A stretch of DNA of 64,000 nucleotides from Actinopolymorpha singaporensis. Lineage in GTDB: Bacteria; Actinomycetota; Actinomycetes; Propionibacteriales; Actinopolymorphaceae. This document shows, one piece after another, positions 52,575-61,660 of the stretch. Made by a program: the position numbers and the translations under genes. The stretch is from assembly GCF_900104745.1 (NCBI RefSeq), contig NZ_LT629732.1:2405981-2469980 (forward strand), in the 5' to 3' direction. How positions within the stretch are numbered: the first letter of the stretch is position 1; each line of letters starts with the position of its first letter. The notes under the pieces are model-generated. The model was not told the origin of the DNA. It did not search any database and saw only the letters and a program-made list of their open reading frames with translations.

Positions 52575-52889
52575 GGTTCACCTCGCGCGCGATCGGGAAG
52601 CTGCCCGGACGGTCCGCTGTTGTGGTCGTGACCGTAATCGCGCGGATCGGTCTCGTCAACGCGTTGGTGTGAACTCGTAGGGCTCTGCCGGGGCCCGGTC
52701 GGCCGCGCCGCCGTCGGCGTTGACACTGCCGTTAGCATCGGGATTCTTGCGGGCGTTGTGATCAACGAGTCACGGTCCCGGACCTTATGGGGGAGGTTCG
52801 ACGGTGGGGAGCTCCTCGTGGTCACCCGACCATCCCGTCCTGGCGGTAGGCGTCGTCTCCGGAGTGCTCACCCGCGGAAGGAGCGCGCC

Positions 52890-53123
52890 ATGCTGCAGCG
52901 CCGGATGAGCGAGCCCGACGGGGAGCCGTACGTGCTGGACCTCTCTCCGCTCGGCTGGATGCCAGAGGTCAAGCGGCACGAGATGGACCCGGGCCGGATC
53001 ATCGCCGGGGCACGCGGGGCTTACGAGGTGGCGTACTGCGCGATCGAACGCCGCCACCCGGGCCTGATCCTCGACGACCGCATCCGCGCCGTGCCCCGAC
53101 TGACGATTGTGGCGAGGGGATGA
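52890..53123 (+). CDS. Small protein of 77 residues coupled to the kinase-like membrane protein
   Basis: ATG at 52890 with GGAAGGAG 8 bases upstream; in-frame codons further upstream lack coding character. YVLDLSPLGWMPEVKRHEMD then GRIIAGARGAYEVAYCAIER and HPGLILDDRIRAVPRLTIVA. No signal, membrane segment or known family. Its stop overlaps the start of the kinase-like gene (ATGA, 53120-53123), so translation is probably coupled and the proteins may work in the same complex. Confidence 0.7.
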   Translation: MLQRRMSEPDGEPYVLDLSPLGWMPEVKRHEMDPGRIIAGARGAYEVAYCAIERRHPGLILDDRIRAVPRLTIVARG

Positions 53124-55540
53124 CCCCCGGCACCGCGACGGAGGAGCGGTTCTGCACCGTCCTTCGGCTGATCTTCGCCGACCAGAGAGACCGTCGTGCG
53201 GCCGAGTCCGAGTTGGGTTCCTGGGGCGACCAGGAGTGGAAGCAGTTGCTCATGGATCTCCCGACCGACGCGTCCAGCTTCCTCGTCCGGTTCGAACGCC
53301 CCTGGGCCGACGTCATCGACGCCCTTCACCAGTGGTGGACGGCGGCCCGTGAACGAACGACGCCGGATGAGCTCGGCACGGACCTGGTGCTCGGCTTTGC
53401 CGGCTTCACGTTGCTGACGCTCGTGTCACTGCGTCATTCCGACGAGGTCCGGCATGCGCGTGGGACGGTCGGTGCCGCTTCGGGCGCGTCAACCCACGAT
53501 TGCGACGGGATCTGCAAGCCGCTGGTCGCCGAGCCTGTCGTACGCGCCGCGATCCGCACGCTGTACGGTCCGCAAGCGTGGCTTGCCGGCCCGAGTGTCA
53601 GTCAGGAAACGACGAACGCGCGACCGACCGGGCAGGAGTGGGAGAAGGCGAGGTTCGACGAGCTCAGCTTCCACCGGCACGGCACCACGTCGTTCATCCT
53701 TGCCGGGACTGCCGAAGAGGTGCACGGCCGCGCCAGCAGGTTCGCCCTCAAGTGCCTGCTCTGTCCTTTCCTGCGGGCGGCGAGCGTGGTTCGGTCGACG
53801 TACGACTACATGGCGGAGTACGGCCTGCCCACAAAGAAGCTGAGGCATGTGGTCCGGGTATGGGCCAGCAGCCCGAACTGGATCCTGATGGACTTCGTGG
53901 AGGGGGAGACCCTCGCCGAGTACCTCGCTCGCCGTGGAGCGGAGGCGCCGGCCCGGTCGGGCCTGCTCCGTCTGGCGCCCAGGCGCTGTCGCGACCTCGC
54001 GCTCGAGCGACGAAGGGCGGCGGAGGAGCGGGCGGTCCGTGTCGATCTGCTCGAGAACGTCGGACGAGAACTCCTGGCGGCGTTGGCCGACCTGGAGCGA
54101 GTCGGTCTGCGGCACTGCGACCTGTCGCCGTCGAACATCATCGTGAACCAGGACAGCGGTCAGTTCGTACTGATAGATCTCGGTGTCAACTACCTGTACG
54201 TGCACGCCGTTGCCGGGCAGGGCGGGCCCGACGCGGGTTATGTCGCACCCGAGGTGCGCCGCAGCGGCACCGGTGCGTACACCTCCGATCTGTACTCCCT
54301 CGGGCAACTTCTCATCACCGCCGCCGCACCCAAGCGCCACCACGACGGCTTCGTACCGGACTCGTTGTACGCGGAGACTCCGATCCTGGCGCGGTTCATC
54401 GAGGATCTCGTCGACGGTGACCCGGCGCGTCGGCTGTCGCTGTTCAAGCCCGATCCGGCCGAGCCGCTGTACCCGCAGCTGCGCATCCTCCTGGACGAGG
54501 AACTCGCCGGGGTGCAGGCGGCACGGAGCGATCGTTCGGCCGCGCCCGGCCTGCTGGCCGATCTGATCGGCTTGTTCAGGCCGCTGTCGGGTGCGCCCGG
54601 CAGGCAGTGGCGGTTGTGGAAGGTACGCAGGCGCCAGGGCCTCTACCGGGACACGTCCCGAGGGATGCACGTACGCTGGCTGCTGTTCTGGGCATGGCTG
54701 TCGGGAGCGGCATGGTATGTCGGTGCGACGATCGTGCTCTGGTGGTGGGCGCGAGACCTCGGCTGGGACTGGGGCAACCAGGTTGTCACCGCGCTGCATC
54801 GACTGACCGGCGCGTCGCCGGACAGCTTTCCGTACCTCGACGACCTGCGGCAGCCGGACTATCGCGTCCCTGATCTGGTGACCAATCTGGCGGCCCGGAT
54901 GGTGTGCCTGAGCTTCCTGCTGGTGTGTGCGCGCTACTACCAGAACCTGTTCGCGGGTCTCACCCCACTGACAGCCGGACTCGGGCAGGGTCGGCTGGGC
55001 AAACTCGCGCTCCTCGCCGAAGTACACATGCGGCTGGCTTCTGTGGTGGGGTTCGTGCTCGTGCTGCCGACCACCCTGATTCAGCAAGCCTGGTGGCCGG
55101 TGTGCACGACCATAGGAATGATCGTCACGTCCCTGTGCAACTGGACCTGTCGGAAGTTCGCACAGACGGCCGTGGCGGAGGCCCGCACGTCAGGACTGTC
55201 CACCGTGCCGGCCGGGCGGATCGCCGCACTGGAGGAGTTCTGCCGGTGGGCGCCGTCGTCGACGTTCTACACGTTCACGGTCGCGGTCATCCTGGTGTGC
55301 ATGCAGGTCGGTGTCGCGACGGACCTCCCCGTCTACGCGGCAGGCGTCACGCTGACGAACCTGGTGCTCTTCTACGGCGTCAAGTGCAGTGGCAACAGTG
55401 CCGCCGACGTCCGGGCGGCGCTGGGCAGAGGGTGCCTGGCCGCCGAACGGCTGCGGTACACGCGGCATCTTCCCAACCCTGCCGACGTCGACGCGGCTCA
55501 GGACCCCGAGCACTTGGCAGCCGTGGACCGGCCGGAGTAG
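53120..55540 (+). CDS. Membrane protein with protein-kinase-like domain
   Basis: 806 residues. N-terminal domain (1-180) begins ERFCTVLRLIFADQRDRRAA and is unassigned. A protein-kinase fold follows: ASRFALKCLLCPF (candidate ATP-binding Lys211), LMDFVEGETLAEYL hinge, catalytic loop RHCDLSPSNIIVN (Asp334 and Asn339), FVLIDLGVN with Asp353 (DLG in place of DFG), APE at 376-378 and SDLYSLGQLL. The HxD His is replaced (HCD), but Asp and Asn remain, so it may be active. From about 525 there are several membrane helices (LLFWAWLSGAAWYVGATIVL; MVCLSFLLVCARYYQNLFAG; ASVVGFVLVLPTTLIQQAWW; TFTVAVILVCMQVGVATDLP). Coupled to the 77-residue gene. No phosphatase or typical PASTA/FHA partner is adjacent. Confidence 0.82.
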   Translation: MTPGTATEERFCTVLRLIFADQRDRRAAESELGSWGDQEWKQLLMDLPTDASSFLVRFERPWADVIDALHQWWTAARERTTPDELGTDLVLGFAGFTLLTLVSLRHSDEVRHARGTVGAASGASTHDCDGICKPLVAEPVVRAAIRTLYGPQAWLAGPSVSQETTNARPTGQEWEKARFDELSFHRHGTTSFILAGTAEEVHGRASRFALKCLLCPFLRAASVVRSTYDYMAEYGLPTKKLRHVVRVWASSPNWILMDFVEGETLAEYLARRGAEAPARSGLLRLAPRRCRDLALERRRAAEERAVRVDLLENVGRELLAALADLERVGLRHCDLSPSNIIVNQDSGQFVLIDLGVNYLYVHAVAGQGGPDAGYVAPEVRRSGTGAYTSDLYSLGQLLITAAAPKRHHDGFVPDSLYAETPILARFIEDLVDGDPARRLSLFKPDPAEPLYPQLRILLDEELAGVQAARSDRSAAPGLLADLIGLFRPLSGAPGRQWRLWKVRRRQGLYRDTSRGMHVRWLLFWAWLSGAAWYVGATIVLWWWARDLGWDWGNQVVTALHRLTGASPDSFPYLDDLRQPDYRVPDLVTNLAARMVCLSFLLVCARYYQNLFAGLTPLTAGLGQGRLGKLALLAEVHMRLASVVGFVLVLPTTLIQQAWWPVCTTIGMIVTSLCNWTCRKFAQTAVAEARTSGLSTVPAGRIAALEEFCRWAPSSTFYTFTVAVILVCMQVGVATDLPVYAAGVTLTNLVLFYGVKCSGNSAADVRAALGRGCLAAERLRYTRHLPNPADVDAAQDPEHLAAVDRPE

Positions 55541-55576
55541 CGGGCCCAACCGGGGCTGAACGGATCCCGTTCGTCA

Positions 55577-56080
55577 TCAGTTGGTGATGTTGGAACCCGT
55601 GTGGCCCGACCACCCGCCGAAGCGGTGCAGAGCCGATCCGGCGAGGGACGCGACCTTCTCGAGGACAGCGATGCACTGTGCACTGGGAACCCCGGAGTTC
55701 GGCCAGCATGCACCGATGGCGCCCACAGGCTCACGATCGATGATCGGGCACATCATGACGCTGTGGACCGGCGTCGGCAGGTGCACCACCTTGGCGGGGC
55801 GCGTGTCCTTGTGAATGTCGGGCGCGACGGCCGTCATCTGGTGACGTATTGCCCAGCCGCTGAGGCACTTGTCCATCGGGAAACGCTGGCCGAGCCACAA
55901 CGGGATGTCGGAGTCCACCGACACGTGGTGGCACAGATCGCCTTCCCTGACGACCAAGCATGTGCCTGCTGCACCGGTGAGTTCTCGAGCGGAGCGACAT
56001 ACCTCAGCGTGAAGCTCCTCACGGCTGTCACACCGCTCGAAGCGGGTCTCAAGGTGGCGGAACGGATTCGCACGATCCAT
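55577..56080 (-). CDS. GAF-domain protein
   Basis: 167 residues; ATG at 56080 after GGGAGGTCTGC. FRHLETRFERCDSREELHAE and VCRSARELTGAAGTCLVVRE, then LCHHVSVDSDIPLWLGQRFP, GWAIRHQMTAVAPDIH, and VHSVMMCPIIDREPVGAIGA complete a stand-alone GAF fold. No output domain, so it may sense a small ligand or redox state (Cys in CPI and ACWPN) for another protein. Convergent with the kinase-like gene, 36 bases apart; shared regulation is not evident. Confidence 0.82.
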   Translation of the reverse strand: MDRANPFRHLETRFERCDSREELHAEVCRSARELTGAAGTCLVVREGDLCHHVSVDSDIPLWLGQRFPMDKCLSGWAIRHQMTAVAPDIHKDTRPAKVVHLPTPVHSVMMCPIIDREPVGAIGACWPNSGVPSAQCIAVLEKVASLAGSALHRFGGWSGHTGSNITN

Positions 56081-56392
56081 GCAGACCTCCCGTTCTACTG
56101 CGGGCTCGCCACGATCGGCGCCCACGAGCCCAAGCTAGGCCGCCGGTAGCGAACCCGGCATCGCAGGTGCCGGGGATCATGCACTCCTGAATGGCCCCCA
56201 GGCGAGCTCCGTGGAGGCCGGTATGTGCGATCACGATGGTTCGCACATGTGGTTGTCAGCAGCCCTTTACCGTCATATGCCCTAAGTCGTGATGAGCCGT
56301 CCACGGCAGTCTTCACGCTCTGGACGGCCGTGGCTGGAAGGTGCGGCTCAAGTCGTACGACGGTGGGGCGTGGCGTTTCCGCGAAGACGCAG
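56081..56392. other. Intergenic stretch without a supported gene
   Basis: No frame is convincing. It contains the promoter region of the minus-strand GAF gene and ends at the terminator of the next minus-strand gene. Confidence 0.5.
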
Positions 56393-56430
56393 CGGCCGCG
56401 GCGCCTCTACTGACAGAGGCCCCGCGGCCG
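56393..56430 (-). terminator. Stem-loop terminator after the secreted repeat protein gene
   Basis: CGGCCGCGG-C-GCCTCT, loop ACTGAC, AGAGGC-C-CCGCGGCCG: 15 paired bases with one internal mismatch. It lies 17 bases beyond the stop codon at 56447 on the minus strand. There is no clear U-run, as is common in high-GC actinobacteria. Confidence 0.7.
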
Positions 56431-56446
56431 GTCGCGCATTCGGTCG

Positions 56447-57568
56447 TCACTTCAGGGCGACGTAGTCACCGGCCGCAGAGACGGACGCGACGGTGGAACT
56501 GCCCGCGTACGACCACCGCCAGTAGCCGGTGGCCCCGGCCGTGGCGGTCGTCTTCAGGTAGCCGTTCGCATCGGTGTAGACGGTCTTGACCGTGACGTAG
56601 GTGCTGCTGCCTGCCTTACGGAACTGCATCTGCACCGGCTGGCTGGCGTAGCCGACGAACGTCGTGGCCTCGTCGGTGGTGGCCCGGGTCAGCCGCCCGG
56701 TCACGGTCAGCTTGCCGCCCTTTGCGACCGGCTCCGGAGAGGCGTTCACGCTCACCTTCGCGACCTTGTAGAGGGTGACGTTGTCGCCGGCCGAGACCGA
56801 GGCCGCGGTCGTGCTGCCTCCGCCGAACGACCACCGCCAGGCCCCCGACGTCGTGGCGGCGACGGTCGTCTTCAACGTGCCGTCCGTGGCCGAGGTGATC
56901 GTCTTGACGGTGGCGTATGACGTGGCGCCGGCCTTCCTGAACTGCAGGCGCACCGGCTGGCCGCCGTAGCCGACGGAGATCGCGTTGCCGTCGAGGTCCG
57001 TGGAGTTCCAGTTGGGCTGGGTGAGCCGCCCGGTGACGGTGAGGGTGCCGTTCTTGCGAACGGGCTCGGGGGTCGCGTTCGCAGTCGCCAGCCTGGTCTC
57101 CTTCAGGAGGAGGACGTCGTCGGCGGGATCGCTGTAGAGGTTGTACTGAAGGCCGTCGTAGGTGTAGCCGCTCATCCGCAACTGGACCGGGCGGCCGGCG
57201 GAGGAGTTGCTCAGGTCGTACAGGTGGATGACCGCCGTGCCGGTGCAGGTCAACGTCGTGGACGTACGCGTCACGCAGGTCATGTTGTAGTTGGTGGGCC
57301 CCTCCAGGTACTTGAAGAAGGGGCCGCCGACGCTGCGGAGGTGGGCATCGACCCAGCCCAGACCTCCGGAGTCCTCGGTGGCCTCGACGGTGACCGGGAC
57401 GGTGCGGGCGATGGAGCCACTGGTGCCCATCACGATGGGCTTGTCGTTGTTGATGGTGGTGCTGGTGACCTTCGTGTCGTAGTACTCGGCGTTGGCCGGT
57501 GGCGCCAGCAGCAGGCAACCGGCGACCGTTCCTGCTGCGAGCAGGGCGACGGCGCGCACAGATTTCAA
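56447..57568 (-). CDS. Secreted protein with two tandem Ig-like repeats
   Basis: 373 residues. I chose TTG at 57568 because AGGGGGGATCC precedes it and a signal peptide begins there (LKSVRAVALLAAGTVAGCLL, cleavage near PANA). The first 140 residues form a separate domain with a Cys pair (MTCVTRTSTTLTCTG). Two repeats of about 95 residues follow, each with 'PEPV.K.G.LTVTGRLT', 'VGY..QPV..QFRKAG...Y.TVKT' and 'GYWRWSYAG.ST..SVSA'. This bacterial Ig-like module is common in actinobacterial exported proteins; ligand unknown. No anchor is seen, so it is probably released. Confidence 0.8.
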   Translation of the reverse strand: MKSVRAVALLAAGTVAGCLLLAPPANAEYYDTKVTSTTINNDKPIVMGTSGSIARTVPVTVEATEDSGGLGWVDAHLRSVGGPFFKYLEGPTNYNMTCVTRTSTTLTCTGTAVIHLYDLSNSSAGRPVQLRMSGYTYDGLQYNLYSDPADDVLLLKETRLATANATPEPVRKNGTLTVTGRLTQPNWNSTDLDGNAISVGYGGQPVRLQFRKAGATSYATVKTITSATDGTLKTTVAATTSGAWRWSFGGGSTTAASVSAGDNVTLYKVAKVSVNASPEPVAKGGKLTVTGRLTRATTDEATTFVGYASQPVQMQFRKAGSSTYVTVKTVYTDANGYLKTTATAGATGYWRWSYAGSSTVASVSAAGDYVALK

Positions 57569-57643
57569 GGATCCCCCCTGAAGCAGAACCTCACCGCCAC
57601 ATGCGGTGCGCGCATCTTGCCACACGCCTCGGCAGGGGTGCAC

Positions 57644-58522
57644 TCACTGCCAGGAGATCCCCGCGTAGCGGTCGAACTCGTCCCGGCTGCGCTTCACCGA
57701 GTCGAGTTCGTCCAGCTGGGTGTGGTCCTGTTCGAGCAGCAGGTACTCGAAATTCGGGCACTTGTCGGCGGCGTCGACGATGGCCTGGATGGGCATCATG
57801 CCAGTTCCGATCTCGGTGAAGCAGAGAGGGTCCTTCGTTTCCAGGAACGACTTGAGCGTGATTTCAGAATTCCTGTCGACGGTCCCGTCGAACATCACGG
57901 CAGGTTAAGGCGCGTCGCGGGGGAAGTCCTTCTGGTGGAGGAGAACCAGCCGGTCGCGGTACTTCTCGATCATCTCGACCGGGTCCTGTCCGCCTCGCAT
58001 CATCCAGTACGTGTCCATCTCCACGAACACGAGTTCGGGATCGGTGTTCTGCATGATGAGGTCGTAGACCGTACGCCCGGCGACGAGCTGAAACTCCTGG
58101 TAGTGGTTGTGGTAGTAGAACCGCATTCCTCGTTGCCGGCAGAGCTCCCCGACCTGGTTGAAGAACTCCGCGCGGCGCAGAACGTAGTCCAGATCGTCGT
58201 ACGGATAGAACTCGATGTCACAGCCGATCTGGCTGTTGCCCAGTTCGCGGTGGTAGTCGAGGACCGCCGGCAGGCGTTGCGGGTCCAGAGGATTGATGTG
58301 GCAGCCGACGACCTGCATGCCGAGCCGGTCCAGGGTGGCGCGAAGATCCTTGGCCGGGACGCCGAAGCCGATTCCGTCGTCGGTGTCGGCGTTGTGGTTT
58401 GCCCCCTCGAAGTTCCTGAAGCCGAGCTCGGCCAGCCGCTCCAGCGTTCGATAGGGATCCCGGGCCATGGACTGCCTGACGGAGTACAGCTGGATGCCCA
58501 CTCTCACCGATACGCCCGTCAC
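57644..58522 (-). pseudogene. Sugar phosphate isomerase/epimerase (AP-endonuclease-2-like TIM barrel) with in-frame TAA
   Basis: The minus strand from 58522 (GTG; a later GTG at 58507 is also possible) reads VGIQLYSVRQSMARDPYRTL, LERLAELGFRNFEGANH, VVGCHINPLDPQRLPAVLDY, HNHYQEFQLVAGRTVYDLIM and LVFVEMDTYWMMRGGQDPVE, the typical TIM-barrel epimerase core. Translation stops at TAA (57905-57907) after HQKDFPRDAP. The same frame then continues without a gap through LKSFLETKDPLCFTEIGTGM and EYLLLEQDHTQLDELDSVKR to 57644, which is the normal C-terminus. One C-to-T change (CAA to TAA) is enough to explain it. Confidence 0.82.
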
Positions 58523-58644
58523 CTCCGCGTAGGTCGCTTCGTTGCTGCGTGAAGGGCAACGCTACGGCAGACGGCGAGTCCGTGTGGTGTCCGTTCGAGG
58601 ACCCCGGCACCCCGGCACCTCGGCGGCGGGCGAAACCAAGGGGT

Positions 58645-59160
58645 CTACCAGGTGCCGCGATGAACGACCTCGCCGAACGGGCGGCGGTTCGGCCGGGCGA
58701 TGGGGCGCAGCGGCCGGTCGGCCGGGTATCCGACGCCGAGCAGGTAGGCGACGATGTGGTCGTTCGGGACACCGAGGATGGCGCGAGCCCTGTCCTGGTC
58801 GCTGACCGAGGAGTGACCGGTGCCGATTCCCAGGTCGGCGGCGGCGAGGGCGATGGCGTAGGTCGCCTGCCCCAGGTCGTACTGGTCGATCATTCGGTTC
58901 CGGTCGTCGGCCGGCTGTGGAACGACCAGGGCGATCGCAGCAGGGGCGTCGGCGATGTGGCGGGCTCCCTGCCACACGGTCGACAGCTCGGTGAGCTGGT
59001 CCCGATCGGTGACGATCACGAAGTCCCAGTGCTGGCGGTTGGACGCCGACGGCGCCCGCCGGGCGGCCTCCACGATCCGATCAAGGTCGGCGTCACTGAC
59101 CGGGTCGGGGCGGTACGAACGGACGTTGCGGCGAGCTCTGATCGCGTCCCACGTCTCCAT
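58645..59160 (-). CDS. Nitroreductase family protein
   Basis: 171 residues; ATG at 59160 after CGGAGGTCGTACAGC. WDAIRARRNVRSYRPDPVSD, VEAARRAPSASNRQHWDFVI (FMN contacts), YAIALAAADLGIGTGHSS and VAYLLGVGYPADRPLRP are typical of FMN-dependent nitroreductases. Acts in the cytosol on nitroaromatics or quinones with NAD(P)H. The small length is normal for this subgroup. Monocistronic. Confidence 0.88.
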   Translation of the reverse strand: METWDAIRARRNVRSYRPDPVSDADLDRIVEAARRAPSASNRQHWDFVIVTDRDQLTELSTVWQGARHIADAPAAIALVVPQPADDRNRMIDQYDLGQATYAIALAAADLGIGTGHSSVSDQDRARAILGVPNDHIVAYLLGVGYPADRPLRPIARPNRRPFGEVVHRGTW

Positions 59161-59532
59161 GCTGTACGACCTCCGGTTGAGGCGATGAATCCGGCCGTGG
59201 GGGCCGGCTGCCGTACTCGGCTCGGCAGGTCTGACACTACTCAGGATGCCGGAGATCAGCCGCAGAACGCATCGTCACGAGGTCGTCGACCGCGTCGTCA
59301 GGATCGTCGCGATGGTTGGGCATGACGGCATGGCAGCGATCGCGACCTGACGGATGCCGAGACGGCCGACTGTGGCCGCGGCCAGTGTCCGACGGGAGAT
59401 GGCGATCGCCGCGGTCGGTGTACTTGTGTCGCGAGGACGTCAGGACGGATCGCATGTCGTCGCCGCGGAGCGGATGGTCGGCACTGCGGTCGGATCGGAT
59501 GCAAGGAGGCCGTCGCATGTCCGCCAGGGATA
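59161..59532. other. Intergenic stretch without a supported gene
   Basis: No coding character on either strand. The stretch precedes the solute-binding-protein fragment and lies upstream of the nitroreductase promoter. Confidence 0.45.
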
Positions 59533-59705
59533 CCGACCCTGCTCCGGACGCGTACGGGCTCCTACGGCGGGTTCGCCACGGCGAGGGCCGAGCCGGACAC
59601 GATGAAGCGTTACCGGGCCGTCTGGGACATGATCAAGATCCATCTGTCCGACGGGCCGTTCTACCAGGGCACGGTCGCCAACTATCCGATCATCGTCTAC
59701 GCCCC
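59533..59705 (+). pseudogene. C-terminal fragment of an ABC transporter substrate-binding protein
   Basis: TGSYGGFATARAEPDTMKRY then RAVWDMIKIHLSDGPFYQGT and VANYPIIVYA. The 'YRAVWDMIKTHLSDGPFYQGTVANYPNI' style is typical of the C-terminal region of long extracellular solute-binding proteins. No other part of the gene remains. It lies upstream of the GH39 gene on the same strand, consistent with a former transporter-hydrolase operon. Confidence 0.55.
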
Positions 59706-59938
59706 GCTGATGTGTTTGTCGATGGCGTCCTGTGCGGCCGGCGGGTCGCCGAGCGCCAGTGCGTCACGGAACTCCAGGTAAAACGATTTGTCATTGACAG
59801 TTTTCCGAGCACCGGGGGACACTCGTCGCCAATCCCGCGTCGTGATCCGAGGTCACTCGTATCTCACCTCGGATGCGGGCGCAGTTCCTCCCTGACACGA
59901 AGCGCCTCCCCACCGAGAAGTGAGGCTGATCCAGGGTC

Positions 59939-61660
59939 ATGAACACCACGACCGGCTCCCATGTCAGCAGAGTCCAGCTCGGGCCGTTCCCGCCTGCGGC
60001 TCCCAGCGATCCCGGCGCACCGCACGTCCTGCGAGCGCGGGTCGACGTGGACGCCTCGGTAGTGGAAGGGCCCCTCACCCGGGTCTGGGAGAGCATCGGA
60101 TACGACGAGATCAACTGGACGTACACGCCGACCGGCAGACGCCTGCTCCGCAAGTTCGCGAACTTGTCCCATGGCGGTTACCACGTCCGTCCGCACTACG
60201 TCTTCTGCTCAGGCAGCGGCTTCGGCATCCCGCACTGGGGTTCTGGCAACGTCTACCACGAGGACGACGAGGGGAAGCCGTACTACGACTTCACCATCGT
60301 CGACCAGGCGTACGACGCGATCGTCGGCGCGGGCCACCACGTACTCGTCGAACTCGGCTTCACCCCTCGCGACCTCGTGCCGCCCGAGGCTGCCGAACTC
60401 ACTGTCACTCCGAGCCCGACCGTCTACACCTCCTACGAGGCCGGCACCTGGGGATACCCACCTCGCGACTACGGCAGGTGGGCCGGCCTGGTCGAGGCCC
60501 TCGTACGCCACTGCCTGGAGCGGTACGGCGAGACCGAGGTCCTCAGCTGGCTGTGGGAACTGTGGAACGAACCCGACATCAACTACTGGCGGGGCACCCC
60601 GGAACAGTTCAACGAGCTCTACACCGTCACCGCGCGAGCCGTTCGCAACGTGCTCCCGAACGCCAAGGTCGGCGGCCCGACCGTCACCAGCGGCGGCCTC
60701 GAGTTCCTCAAGGGCTTCCTGGACTACACCTCGAGCCGGAACGAGCCGCTGGACTTCATCTCCTATCACACCAAGGGATGCCGCTTCCCGACCCGGGAGT
60801 ACCGCCCGATTGGCAGCCGGCCGAGCGAGCGACTGAACCCGTCGTCGACGAAGATGCTGTACGACCTGCGCGAGTTCAACCGGGCGATCGCGGAGTACGA
60901 GCCCTACCGTGACCTTCCGGCGATCGTCGACGAGTGTGACGCCGCTGTCCCCGCTCACTTCGGCCGCTACGACAACCGCAACTACGAGTTCCAGAACACC
61001 GAGTACTACCCCGTCTTCCAGGTCAAGCTGATGAAGAAGATCCTGGACCTCAACGCCAGCGAGATCGTGCAGGTGCAGCGGGCGACCTCGTGGAGCTTCT
61101 ACTTCGAGGGCGAGCGGTTCTTCGAGGGCACCCGCTCCTTCCTCACCGCGGGCGGAATCGAGAAGCCGTTCCTGAACGCGTACCGCATGCTGTCGCTGCT
61201 CGGCGACGAGCGGATCAGGGCGACCTCCGACGCGGCCTGGAGCGTCCGTGCGCTGGACGACACCGACGGAAGCAGCATGCCCGAGGAGGTCGACGTCCTG
61301 GCCTCCCGCGCCGGCAATGGGACGTTGACAGCACTGGTGTGGCGGCACATCGATGACCAGTACCACACCAGCGAGCTGGAGACCACCGTCAACCTGTCCT
61401 TGCGCAACCTGGAGGGACGGACGTACCGAGTACGCCACTACCGGGTCGACGCCGAGCACAGCAACGCCCACACCGTCTGGAGGGCGCTGGGTTCACCCCA
61501 GGACCCGACCGGCGAGGAGCTCGCCGAGATCACCGCGAGGCAGGGACTGGAGGAGTTCGAGCCCGCCCGCACGGTCGAGGCCGACGCCGGCGGCGTTTCG
61601 TTCGAGATCTCCCTTCCGTTGCCGGCCGCGTCGCTGCTGAGTCTGGAGCCCATCGACTGA
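59939..61660 (+). CDS. Glycoside hydrolase family 39 (beta-xylosidase-like)
   Basis: 573 residues; ATG at 59939, ribosome site weak (CAGGG). The TIM barrel has VLSWLWELWNEPDINYWRGT, with acid/base Glu211 in the WNEPD motif, and PAIVDECDAAVPAH with candidate nucleophile Glu332. GSGFGIPHWGSGNVY and FISYHTKGC match GH39 barrels. A C-terminal beta-sandwich domain (VDVLASRAGNGTLTALVWRH) is present as in GH39 enzymes. No signal peptide: it processes imported xylo- or rhamno-type oligosaccharides in the cytosol. A large glycosidase-like gene lies downstream after 267 bases. Confidence 0.88.
   Translation: MNTTTGSHVSRVQLGPFPPAAPSDPGAPHVLRARVDVDASVVEGPLTRVWESIGYDEINWTYTPTGRRLLRKFANLSHGGYHVRPHYVFCSGSGFGIPHWGSGNVYHEDDEGKPYYDFTIVDQAYDAIVGAGHHVLVELGFTPRDLVPPEAAELTVTPSPTVYTSYEAGTWGYPPRDYGRWAGLVEALVRHCLERYGETEVLSWLWELWNEPDINYWRGTPEQFNELYTVTARAVRNVLPNAKVGGPTVTSGGLEFLKGFLDYTSSRNEPLDFISYHTKGCRFPTREYRPIGSRPSERLNPSSTKMLYDLREFNRAIAEYEPYRDLPAIVDECDAAVPAHFGRYDNRNYEFQNTEYYPVFQVKLMKKILDLNASEIVQVQRATSWSFYFEGERFFEGTRSFLTAGGIEKPFLNAYRMLSLLGDERIRATSDAAWSVRALDDTDGSSMPEEVDVLASRAGNGTLTALVWRHIDDQYHTSELETTVNLSLRNLEGRTYRVRHYRVDAEHSNAHTVWRALGSPQDPTGEELAEITARQGLEEFEPARTVEADAGGVSFEISLPLPAASLLSLEPID

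Noticed and set aside
53489-55087. A minus-strand open frame of about 530 codons
   Set aside because: Antisense to the kinase-like gene; no ribosome site or recognisable domain.
56447-57568. Possible adhesin or anchored surface protein
   Set aside because: Two Ig-like repeats and a signal peptide are present, but there is no LPXTG motif, lipobox or C-terminal helix, so anchoring is not supported.
59789-59799. TGTCA-T-TGACA palindrome upstream of the GH39 gene
   Set aside because: It is short and lies 140 bases from the start codon. The embedded TTGACA has no suitable -10 box at normal spacing, so I do not call a promoter or operator.
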